In this document: piece after piece, positions 25,361 to 36,900 of the stretch
Position numbering within the stretch: position 1 is the stretch's first letter
How the letters are laid out: each line of letters begins with the position of its first letter
NCBI GenBank assembly: GCA_900239685.1
Contig: OENT01000018.1
Coordinates: 124,001 to 188,000, forward strand
Direction: 5' to 3'
DNA length: 64,000 nucleotides
From: Rotaria macrura
Lineage: Eukaryota > Rotifera > Eurotatoria > Philodinida > Philodinidae
Position numbers and translations under genes: made by a program
Notes under the pieces: generated by a model
Seen by the model: only the letters and a program-made list of their open reading frames with translations
What the model was told of the DNA's origin: nothing
The model's database searches: none

Positions 25361-26437
25361 TTAACGATTGTTTTTTACAATGTTTATCAAAAATTTAATA
25401 TCATTAAGTAATGTCCAAGCTAATGGTGCACCCATAGGTAAATATAATGGAACATAAATAGCAAATTTTTGATCGTCTGGAAAATAAAGTAATTTAAGTA
25501 ATGATGGATCAAAAAAGACTTGATCAGCAAGTAAACGTCCTTGTTGACAATCATTATGTTGATTGTTTTCTTCACATTTTTCTAAGAGACGTACTGAATC
25601 ATGTATTTTTTCTGCCATCATATCATCGATAACAATATTAGGTATTGAAAGAAGTAATTGTGATAAAGTTGATAATGTTTGTCGACCATTATTATAATTT
25701 TCAATTGTACGTAAATGAATCCATTTGTCAATTGTTTCAATGCCTAATAATTGATTGAAATGATTAAGAAATTGTTTCATTATTATATTTAAATCATTGA
25801 ATTCATCATGAGAATTATTTTTATTATAAAATATAACACTACCCCATTTAGGTACGATAATAGAATTTTGTTGATCTTTATCAACAGTCAATGGTGTTTG
25901 TTTTCCATCGGGTACAAATAGAATGAAAGTTATCTTTTCTTTATAATGTTTCGTTGAACGATGTAATAAATATTCGAGTTTATTAATGAAAAATGGTATT
26001 TGCCGTTTTTCTAAATTATGTATGGTTTCACTAGGTAAAATTCCACGTGTATTAAAGATAACTTCAGTTGATATATCAATATTAATATAATTAGAATAAG
26101 TATTAATTAGATGAGGTGCAATAGTAGATGATATAATTTCTTCATATTTTGTTTTATTTAAACTATAATTTTCATCATTATTATTTATTAAATAGAATAA
26201 AATTTCATAAGCTGATGCCGTTTGAAATGATGTTAGATTTGTTTCGATTAAATCTGATGGTTTTTCTGCGAGTGTTGATATACGAGAATAGGGTAATGGT
26301 GCACGATACGTGCTAGTTGTTGAATACCATAGAGGTAAACCAACGAAAAGAAAGAGAAAACAAAAGATTAAACGATTTAGAAATAAATAAAATTTTTCAT
26401 TGGGAAGTTCTTTTTTAATTACAGTCAATATATTCAT
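25361..26437 (-). CDS. PIGS: GPI transamidase component PIG-S, short form
   Basis: Subunit of the ER-membrane GPI transamidase complex (with PIG-K, GAA1, PIG-T, PIG-U) that attaches GPI anchors to proteins. Single exon, 358 codons. Residues about 17-38 form the N-terminal membrane helix (FLNRLIFCFLFLFVGLPLWY) followed by the family motif TYRAPLPYSRI. The C-terminus has the hallmark FFDPSLLKLLYFPDDQKFAIYVPLYLPMG block, nearly as in human, which forms the second membrane segment. In between are YEILFYLIN, ILPSETIHNLEK, FILFVPD, PKWGSVIFYN, TLSTLSQLLLSIPNIVIDD. Human PIG-S has 555 residues; aligning by eye, about 170 residues are missing between LPYSRI and the YEI block, inside the luminal domain. 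There is no intron or upstream exon to supply them. The gene ends 85 bp before the PTCD2-like start on the same strand. Confidence 0.95.
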   Translation of the reverse strand: MNILTVIKKELPNEKFYLFLNRLIFCFLFLFVGLPLWYSTTSTYRAPLPYSRISTLAEKPSDLIETNLTSFQTASAYEILFYLINNNDENYSLNKTKYEEIISSTIAPHLINTYSNYINIDISTEVIFNTRGILPSETIHNLEKRQIPFFINKLEYLLHRSTKHYKEKITFILFVPDGKQTPLTVDKDQQNSIIVPKWGSVIFYNKNNSHDEFNDLNIIMKQFLNHFNQLLGIETIDKWIHLRTIENYNNGRQTLSTLSQLLLSIPNIVIDDMMAEKIHDSVRLLEKCEENNQHNDCQQGRLLADQVFFDPSLLKLLYFPDDQKFAIYVPLYLPMGAPLAWTLLNDIKFLINIVKNNR

Positions 26438-27902
26438 ATTAGTTATGAAAATCTAGAATTAACGGAAAACAAAACATACATGTGAGTACGAGAGAATAAT
26501 TTTAAATAAAAACCTTTGTTTTTATGCCTGATGATTTTATTCAACTTGAAACATTACGTTGAACAATATTAGCCAGTTATTGGATAAAGCATGTGTCGCT
26601 TTCACTCATTCTGTTTTTTTTTCTGGGTCAGAATATATTTTGATAAAGTCTGAATTTCAAGTTCAATCTACTAAGAACTATTCCAGATTTTAATTTGACT
26701 TCTCTTGAGCGCTAGTCTAGTGATCACGATCGATTTAGATGGGTACTGTTAAAGAAACAGCAGTAGTACAAATAGAATGCATCTGATTCAATTATAAGTG
26801 AATATTTGAATGCTCCTCAATCTATCATGTAATGCACACTAAGTTTGAATGAATAAACTAAGAAAAAAGTCTCTTCCTATACTATATGAGTTTTAAGTTG
26901 AGATTGAAAAGAACACAAGAAGTCACTCAAATACAATTCGTTTTTATTCTAATCAAGTTGATCGATTTTCGATGGTTTAACTTTTCAGTACTCAATGTAC
27001 TGATATTCGTCGTTTTAATTAACAGCACAAAGTAGCATCTCATAAGACATCAAAGAAATCTGAGACGCCATTTTGTTAATAGAACGATACGCATATTAAG
27101 AACAGAATTTTTTCCAAAGTTAATATATAACAAACTAGCCTAGTATTTCGACTTGTTCTACGTTTAGAACATACTGAAAATCAAGGGAACCATCGTTGCT
27201 CGTATCTACGATTGGGTATATTTAAACTTTATATCAAGAGTAAAAGTGCTACTCTATCAATATGTATCATAACCATAGATGAAACCGAATCAGATGTTTT
27301 GAACTCATAGTTCAGATCATATATGAATAAGTTCTAAATGAGAGGAAAAAGATAGAGTTGAGTACCGCCTATCAAGAAATGAGTATCTTAATTTCATTTT
27401 ATCATATACTAAAAAACATCCGATTCCCGTGAAAGTTAATACCGAATGAATAAACCATTGAACAGAACACATCATGAAACTGAATGCGCGGATTGCAGAA
27501 ATGAAATGTTGCAAAATTCACGGTGCGTACCGTAGATTTAAAAATCACTACTTGTAAAACAACTTGTAGGTCTACTAATTGTAATCGTGAACAAAATCAA
27601 TGACGTGAGAAGAGGAAAAAGTGAACTCAAAAGATGTAGTATTTGATTGGCAGGATAAACGAATCGAATATGATAGAAGGCTATACAGATATATAACTTT
27701 ATTATAGATGGCACTGATAAGTTTCAACGTCAAAATTTATTTCTTCTACGATTTTACTTTGATAATTAAGAAAAATTCATAAATCTTCTGTTAGATCTGT
27801 TTTGTCATTTCAATTTCATGTTGCTTAGCAACGATTAATTCTTTGCCATGACCGATGTCATATCATTCAATTCAAAAGGAAACTTCTTTCTCTTCTAGAT
27901 CG
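26438..27902. other. Divergent intergenic region PIG-S / CEP76
   Basis: About 1.46 kb between two divergently transcribed genes, so it must hold both promoters. AT-rich; no TATA box stands out and no open frame is convincing. An acceptor-like tract tttctttctcttctag ends at 27898, just before the likely CEP76 start, suggesting a 5' untranslated intron. Confidence 0.6.
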
Positions 27903-30900
27903 ATGGCTTCTGTAGCTCCGGATGAAATACTTAAAATAAAACAAGTAATTTCAAATCATCTATCACAATCAGATATAAATAATGCAATTCGTGATGTTCT
28001 TGCCGATTATGCACAAAGGCATCCGATGTCGGGTCCAATCAGTCGAGATAATCTAATACGTGAACTAAAAAATCGTGGCATTATTGATTCAATGATGCAG
28101 AATATTCAATTCGGTGCTCAACAACCACCTCCTAGACAACGTCATTCTCTTGTGCCATCAAAACCAACTGTAAATATGGTTGATACTGATCAATTAGTTT
28201 CTGTACCGTTGGACCAAGTTAATTTCGATGCAAATAGACGACATCTTTATCTACAATTTCTAAATGGGAAAGCTTTTACTGGTAACAAAATCCATACGAG
28301 AAAACAATTTTTCACAGTTTTTTTTCTAACTTGAAATTTATTTAGATTATCTTAATGAACCACAATCTGAAAGTTATCCAGGCTATTCATCTTCATCATT
28401 AGCATCATCATTTAGTATATCAATTTTATTTCGTAATCAACGTTTTCGTACAAGACCTTTTGCATGCGCTGGTGAACCATATGTTAATCAAGGATTTTTA
28501 TTGGAACTTCATAAAGATAAGCAACAAGGTATAATCCTTCTCTTGAAACTTATTGAGTAATCAATCATAGGGAATAAATACGATATCTCGAAAGCCATAG
28601 ACTTACATAACTCATTTAATGAACATAAGAATAAAGAGAAGCATTTCAGAATTGCAATTACAATTTTAACCATAACACTAAGTAGCATAACATATGCTAT
28701 GCTATGAATTCATGTGTCATACATACGCTTACTGTAATCGCCTAAAAGGAGTAGTCATTTTTCAATATGATTCTTAGATCTCATTGATACTTACGGATAT
28801 TAGGGTTGGTTAGTGATCAAACTCATGAATTCTTTAAATGAAAGTGTTGCTGCATAATGAAACTGAATAAAATATTCGACAAGAAACTTGATCTAATCAA
28901 GTGAATATCCAATCAATCATTTAGTACAGTCATCTGATGGTTAATTGAGATTTCAACAACTTTCATTTGACTATCTGTTATAACCTTAGTTTCTAGAGAT
29001 TTGTCTAGTCGTAATTTATTATAAAACTGAGTATAAACAGGACGGCTTGTCCACGTAACGCGCTACTTCGGTGGTGCAGTTTTTGAAAAATTTTTTTTCC
29101 GGATCGATCAATCTCGACACATCATCGGATGCAGGTTTTTGCGCTGATTACGAATTTAATATTCTTTCTTGAAAAAAATCGTGTTTCAGATACCAAAACG
29201 ACGTTTTAAACTTTTGAGAAATCGTATTTTTAATTTCTCTAGGGAGAAACGTTTTCGAAAACGTCTGATTATCATACCATTCGATACAGAATTTAAATGT
29301 CTACAAAATGGCACATTTATTTTTAACTTTCACTACCGAAGACAAATTTTTCATTGTTGTAGATTTTCAAAGTTTCTGTACTAATAACGGGGTTCCGGTT
29401 CGCCGTAGCTATTTGATTTTTTAAACACAGGTTATATATAGAGAAAAGACTAATCACTGTAAAAATTAAATAGATCTGAGCACGTTAAGTTACCTAAAAT
29501 TGATTGACAAAAAAGAGTGTCACAGCGTTACGTTGTCTTTTCTCGCTTTTTATATGAATAACGAGAGTGACGAGAACATTCTTTTTATCATTGAAAAGCT
29601 CTTTTCATGCTCTATATACTTGGTTCCAGGGCTAATTTGTTTGGAGAGCGTTGTTTGCAAGGAATTGAAAGATGAGTCAGAGGGTTGTAAATTTAGGGTC
29701 CTTCTGTGTCACAGTGTTACGTAACTATAAACCATTTCTGTAAACTATAGAGTTCAACCTAAAAATATTAAATTTATAGTTTAGATAGAAGTTGTCGAGC
29801 TGCGTCGAATGGCGTTTGAATGAAATTTCTAGCTATCATTGTTCTCCGGATATTTCAAAAAATGATTGCCAAAATGTCACAGCGTTACGCTTGGACAAGC
29901 CGAGGAAACGTAACTGTATTTAATTTCGTTAGTAAAACTTTAGAAAGTCCAAATGAAATTTCCTTCAGTTTTTCATCTTTCTGAAAACGTATACAATATT
30001 GATAATGTGCAAAAGTACATGAAGTTCTATCTTGAAAGGCGTGTCTTTCTATTCAGGAGACAATTAATAGAATATGCAAACAACGTTAATTAGCTAAAAT
30101 ATTCTGTATGCACTATGTTTTAGACCGAAATTCAAAAACTAGAATGTATCTGAAAATGTGAGGTGGTATGCATTTGACTTCGTCACATCTCTATGGATAT
30201 TTCTATACCATTGAATCTCTTATCAAAACACAATCTAGTATCTCCTATATCAGAAGTATAAAAATCAGAAGAGAATCGTTATCAATTATGTGTTGAACGA
30301 GATAATTGAATTATCATATCGAGAAAGACGGAGAAAAACAATAGTGTGATCAAAGAAAAATTCCTTAGAATATACATTTATACTCAGAATGGAACAATAA
30401 ATCTATGAATCTTGTTTTTAGTATCTTTTACTATTCAATGTTCAGTCAAAAGAAAGATGTAATCGTCGATTATGATTCTAGCTTGATTGTTGTTAATAAA
30501 TTGAAATTTCATTGCTAAACTAATAGATCTTAGTTGAATACAGAAAGTAATCGAATATAAAACAAGTATATAAGCTTAGTTTTGTTTTTCATCAAGAGAA
30601 TTTTCAAAAGTTATGAATTGATTCACATTAAATACATTCTCAGTTCGAATCTAAGTATTAGTTCTGTAACATAAAGTCAGTGAATGAAATAATCTCTATC
30701 AAATAATGTCTATGTTTTATCAACAAGAGAGCAAAATAGTATTATAATCTCTGTAATTGATCCTTTTCTTTTAGGTGAATTCGGTGCTATGGCCGATACT
30801 TCAACGCTCTTGTCGATTTGTGATCGTGTTCATATTGTTCTAACGAGAAAAGATACATTAGGTGAAACTCATCTTGTATCATCTCATTTTCTTGAATGGC

Positions 30901-33618
30901 GTCAAGTTCTTTGTGCAGACGTTAATAAAACCAATCGAACGCTAGAATTAAATGGCATTGGTAATCTTTTGTTTTTGTTCTAATAACTACAATACAAACT
31001 TCATTCCGAACATATTTGATTGTTTAGGCGCTGAAAATTCATTACCTGTTGGCTTGCTAAATGTTTGTTTACAATTGATTCCACCTTTGAATGAATCGAT
31101 TGGAACTGATGTTCTGAAAGCACAACTCGATCTTGAAAATTCGAAAAGTACAGAACGTGAACGATTATTTCTCATCTATGCTAAGCAATGGTGGAAAGAA
31201 TTTTTGGAAATTCGAGAAGAACATCGAACGAGACTTGTTAAAATATTTGGACAAGTAATTTGTGTTTTTCTTTTCTGTATTGATGATGATCAATAACAGA
31301 ATAGAGTTCATCTTTTTTTTTTTTAGGATGAAAATGGTGTTAATCATCCTGTATTTACTTTCGTTCAACCACTTCGTTCAGGTCGTTTACTTGATACACC
31401 TCGTGAAGCAGCTCGTTTTGTTAGTTTAATTGGTTACGATCGTCATTCCGTGGTTGGTAATACTGATCGAACTGAAATGTGGACACATACACATGCATTT
31501 ATAGCAAGAAATTGTGGAGTAAATCGATTTTCTATGAATTTTATTTCCTATTAAAATAAGAATTGTACTTCTAGGATTGTGAAAATCATGCTGTTCTTCT
31601 ATGTAGTCTATTACTTGGCTTTGGACTTGACGCTTACGTTTGTATGCATTTATGTTTGTTAAGAATTTCCTTTTAGCCTCTCTCAGCATGCATGACTTAA
31701 AATCACCATTTTCTTATTAAATTTAGAACTCACGTTTCACAGATAGTTGAGTCTTCTGTCATCCGAATCATGTTAAACATAAGTCGTGTTGAAAGAAGAA
31801 AAAAGGAAGTTGCCAGTGAGGCGAGTATAGGACATGGGAATACATATTCTCTTCATTCTACCTTATTTGCTAGCAAACAACTAACCCTTGAATGAATGTA
31901 AATTTAAATACAATATCAGTTAATCGTTCTCGTTTTATTTTTAAATGAAGGTATTGGAACGAAAGGTAAAAATCAGATTCATTCATGGGTTGTTACTATT
32001 GGTGCTAATGATGTTTTCTTTTGGGAAAGTTTAAATGGAAACAGGTAAAAATGTGACAAACGACAACAAGAAATCTTTCCATCTAGAATTCAATCTATTT
32101 TTATATTTAGATATCAACATACTTCTATTGATCCAGATGATCCTCCACTTGATAAATTATCATTAAATAACATTCGACATCCATATAAAACGATTGGTTG
32201 TGTATTTAATGATAGATCCTTCTATGCAAATATACAAGTATAGTAATGAGATAATTATGATTGATATTCAATTTGCTTGATCTTCTTTTCTAGCCAACAT
32301 GTAATGTTGACACGTGTATATTTCGTTTAACAGATCAATCAAAATGGAAGGCCATGTCAACTGATGCTATTGCATCAGTGAATACGCCTGGTCTTGTACT
32401 TACTGCACCAGTCATGCCTCATTTAATGAGCAATACACTTGATCCAATTGCATTATCAAATGACATCGAAAAACAAATCCGTGCTTTGATTATTCAACAT
32501 AGAAAAGTATGTGTCGAAGAAAATTTAGATCGTTTCGTTTTTATTTTATTTTAAAAAAAGCATACACTTTTCATTACTTCAGTGATTGAATACTTGAAAT
32601 TCAATTAAAACAATAAATAAATTCAGAATTCTTATAGAGAGAAAACTCAACATAGGTAGTAAAGCATTACTCGTCTAAGAGTCCACTTTACAAATGAATT
32701 GATTGCATCATGTTCGAAGAATAGAAGATCGTATATTTTTCAAGGGTTGATTTGACTCACTTCTTTTTCTTTTTTATCAAAGTGGTACTTGCAGAAAAAA
32801 CGACGATTACTTGATTAGAATATAATATATTTTATGTACGTAGACGATTGATAATGACAATGATTAATCTTTTTCCTTCTACATCAACTATAAACTTTGA
32901 AAAAAAATATTTAGAATGTTTATTTCTGCTTCAAGAAACTGAAATAAATTCGTCAAACAATATCGGATGAGTTCTAGAGTACACCAAATTAATTTGATTC
33001 AGATTGAACTATTTTCTCTATGATCAGTCGTTGGAAATTTCAATAATGAATGTGCTGAATTTGCTTCTTAGTTAATTAGAGCTTGCGGAATTTGATTCTA
33101 AAGATGAAATACGAACGTATAAACTATTTTTATTATTGCACTAAGATTCGTAATCGATTAAAGTTTTAAGTTTTGTTTCAATCTATTTAGGATCTTGGCT
33201 ATACAACACAATTCGATGATCATTTATCATATCTATTAAGTCCAGCACTTTCGTCCTACGAACTAGAACGTGTTACAGGTTTATCTGTTGGCAATGAAGA
33301 ATTTCAAGAAGCCGTCCGACGAGCTGTACCCAACGAACATGCTTTCAAAGGTTTTCCAATTCAATTCGTTCATAAAAATGCACGAAAAGCATTTGTTTCT
33401 AGTTTAAAGTAAATTTGATATACATTCAACAATCATGAACTACATATCATGTTTGTTTTTATTTTCACAGAAACAATTTATGCGAAGAAATTGTTTGTTG
33501 TCATGGAGATCAAGTACGTTTAGCTGTTCGTGTACGAGTATTTGTTTATCCAGAAAATGCTATTGCTACCTGGATGATGTTTGCTTGTCGCTACAAAAGT
33601 GTCGGTTCAATAAAATAA
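27903..33618 (+). CDS. CEP76: Centrosomal protein CEP76
   Basis: Centriolar protein that in vertebrates restrains centriole re-duplication and works with CP110. Exons: 27903-28281, 28346-28528, 30775-30960, 31028-31254, 31327-31518, 31575-31641, 31951-32044, 32111-32237, 32294-32506, 33191-33408, 33471-33618; 2034 nt, 677 residues (human 659). The match is collinear end to end. N-terminal helical region with LKNRGIIDSMM; C2-like domain from about residue 110 (RRHLYLQFLNGKAF, FRNQRFRTRPFACAGEP); ERLFLIYAKQWWKEFLEIR; then GRLLDTPREAARFV and a transglutaminase-like domain (DCENHAVLLCSLLLGFG, then HSWVV and FFWESL). C-terminus: LSYLLSPALSSYE, GNEEFQEAVRRAVP, HAFKGFPIQFV, GDQVRLAVRVRVFVYPE. The ATG at 27903 was chosen because MASVAPDEILKIKQ aligns with the human start; an in-frame ATG at 27855 would add 16 residues across an acceptor-like site. 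The stop overlaps an AATAAA. It is convergent with glycogen synthase, 292 bp away. Confidence 0.95.
28529..30774 (+). other. Large intron 2 of CEP76 carrying a transposon
   Basis: 2246 nt, against 56-684 nt for the other CEP76 introns. It starts GTATAATCC and ends cttttag. It contains the 860-bp inverted-repeat element at 29043-29902; the flanks are AT-rich with no recognised content. Confidence 0.85.
29043..29902. mobile_element. Non-autonomous DNA transposon with CGGCTTGTCC ends and 4-bp target duplication
   Basis: Ends are inverted repeats: CGGCTTGTCCACGTAACGCG on the left and, as reverse complement of the right end, CGGCTTGTCCAAGCGTAACG. The element is flanked by AGGA on both sides (29039-29042 and 29903-29906), consistent with a 4-bp target-site duplication. 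The motif GTCACAG(C/T)GTTACG recurs inside at about 29519, 29708 and 29877, the last forming part of the right terminus. These look like subterminal transposase-binding repeats. No transposase frame is present. I cannot name the superfamily. Confidence 0.7.
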
Positions 33619-33910
33619 AAATTGTACAAACGCATTATCTATTAGATGTAGCGTGTTGTTGAATTTTTTTAAAACCCTTTTGTTTTTGTACTTTTATCGC
33701 TTGAATTCTACAATTTATTGAATATAGGGTCAAAAAATAAACTACATATAACACTATAAAGAAACAATGGACAATATTTATACGATCTACTTGGAAATTG
33801 AATGAAAGGTATACTATGAAAGCTTTTCATTGAAGCATACTACTTGAATCATTGGGAAGATATGAAAGATGACAAAATCTTTGAAATAATTTTGTTATGA
33901 TTGTGCCTTT

Positions 33911-36900
33911 TTAATTGGACTTTTCAGCTTTTTTATCAACAAAAGCTGATGAATATTGAGTACCGGATGTAGTTGTTGGTTCAGACGAAGGTGCATTAGC
34001 TTCGCTGGATGTTCTTTGAAAAGCACTATTCGATGGTTCTTTCTGACCATCATGTGGATCCGAGAATGTGCCATATTCTGGCAATCCTAAATTGATCCTT
34101 ACATGCGTTGCCATTGTTTTACTATCGGGTAATAATCCAGGTTTATTGTTACTTGTACTGACATAAGTTTTTTCTTGAGTTTGTTGTCTACCTGTTAACT
34201 CATCAACTTCATCATCATTAGGATCCGATGTTGTTGGTTCATGTCGAGGTTGATTAGTAGATACAACATTGTTAGAAGGTTTTTGAGCTACTTTACTCAT
34301 CGGAAGAAGACGAACTGAATCAGCACGTTCCAAGTGTGGCTCCTCGTACGGTTCTTCATCACCTTCGTCGGCGTCTGGTGGTGGTGTTTTTCCTTGAACA
34401 TGTTTCTAAATTTAGGAAAGAAGATTTTTTTTCGTTCTTTCCCAATATTCACGATTTTGTCATGTAGAAGGCATTCAAAATGATAGGATATCATGTAAAA
34501 CCTAGCAAATGGATTTATATATATATATCCATTTTCTAAATATTTGGATGTCATCGTACTATCGATTGAATTTCAGTGAATCACATTTTAATTCTTTTTT
34601 TAAACTAGAACTCTTTACTGTTACGTCAATTATTTTTGTTGTAGATCAAGACTATGAAACATACTTTATAGGAGATTCATCACATAGATATGTCTCAGCC
34701 GTCGTTGAGTCGGAATATGTTAGTGTGTCAATGAGAGGAATAACTGTCAAACATGTGAAAACGTTTTGATGCGAGAAAAGGCATGTCTGAATGATAAATT
34801 CTATCTAATTTTTGTTTCAATTGATAGAACATGAATGGAATATTGAAACAATCAATGATGCTTAATTTATTTTCCTTGGTTTGTTTCATCTAGGTAAAAA
34901 GCGCCAAAGACAAAAATTTCTAAGATTTAAAATTTATATAATTCACCTTGACGAAAAATCATATCGATGTTTAGGAAGAAGTATTTTAGTAAAAATCAAA
35001 ATCATTACCGTTGCAAATGAAATCTCTTCTTGTGGTTGATCGTCTTCATCCTCACTTCCATCATCACGTTCAGGTGGTGCTGGTGTTGATGAACGAGATA
35101 CGGCTGGTGTTGATGGAGAAGAAAACGATTCACTCGTCTACATAAAATTTATTAATCTTGATTGATTACTAGAAAATACTTACAAATTTCAGCAGTTCTT
35201 GCTCAAATTCAGGATGAACTCGTTGTAGAGCCATTTGACGAGCTCGATAGTAATACTAGAAATAACGTATTTCTGTATAGGAAAAAGAAAAACATCACTC
35301 GTATGACATTGTTATAATATTTATAATTAGAAAAGAAGAGCTCTCATAAGAATTAGACTAAATTGAATTAAACCTACTCACAAACTATCATAATCATGAT
35401 TCGAGAAGTATATATATATGTCTGGAAAGTGGACGATATCTTATGAAGAAACAAAAGTATAGGAGCTCATAGTTCATGACTTTGAGTATCGCTTCTGTAT
35501 AATCTGTCGGATTAGTAACAGATTGGATACTATTTTCAGAGCAATGCATATGGTGTGTTGATGAGATAGACGATTGAGAGCAGTGATTGGAAGATAAGGC
35601 GGAGAGACGTTCGTCGAAATTTCAACGACAATAAATTTAAAAGAGTTAGTGATCAATAAATCTACCCTTTGAATAGAAACTGTGCTTGAACGTGATATTG
35701 TATCTAAGCATTTGATCTTTTCGGTTAAATCGACTTTATAGCATGCAGTGAGAACGATAATGCTCTAAAAGAACTAAAATGATGTTTATTGTGTATCACG
35801 GTAGAGTTAAAGGTAGTAACCGTTGATGCCCTGTGTGAAATGAATCCACTGAAGCTTTCCTACGATGTGGTTTGACTAAAATATAATATCAAATAACTTC
35901 ATCTTCTATAAAAGAAACTAATTTCTTTAATCCAAATCTAGTTCTCAGCTTGTAATGCAACTAACAAACCTTGGCTAAACACCACGGATGATGGATCAAT
36001 GAAATACAGTAAAATTCAACTATGTCTACACGCTGTAGTTTAATCATATCTGAAGGTGAGACATTTTTTCTGCTTCAATGTATGCTTAGCAAAGTGCATT
36101 CCGCATGTAGAAAGAAATTTTTTACAAAAATAACGTTATCGTTAGAACAAAGTAATAATTATAACTAAATTTACAATATGGGAAAACTGATTAAGCTGTT
36201 TAGTCTAGAAAGTAATGGCTACTCAATTTTTCATTATCTCTTACCGGATATATTTATTGAGTTTTTATGCTTTTAAGTGAAACAGAAAATTTAGTCTTTG
36301 CTGATACTTGAACTAAAAGATAAATATATTTGCTCGAATATTAAAGTCTCTGGAATGTTTCTTAATCCTTCACAACATCGGCATGATAGCCGTAGCTATG
36401 ATATTTCCCATCAACATACAATTTCTTTATGAAATTTTCAGATAATTATATTTAACTGTAGATAATTATATTATGAGCTTGAGCTTCATTACTAGAGAGG
36501 AAAGATGAGCTTCAATAAAATTAGATGAATGGATACCAGAGATAAGGTACTATATAATAAGTCATTGGCTGTCCGAGAACGTGCCATTCTTACCAGATAT
36601 ATAAAGTTCATCAGCGATTTAATTGAGTAAGTCCTTTTCTCATTAAGCAATCAACGTCGGATTATGTCTCTCATCTACAATCTTGAAAAAGTACATTCCA
36701 ACAACTTTTCAGGTCTCCACTTTTCGAAGTGACTGAAATCATCTAGAGTATCGGGACTTTTGTCCACTACTGTGTGCTAGCGCAAATACTACAATTTACT
36801 AAATGACTTTAAGCCAATATTTATGTAAGAAACCAAATAAGACGAACAGATTTCTATTTAAAAATCAATCCATAGTCTAATGTAGATCTAATCAAACTCA

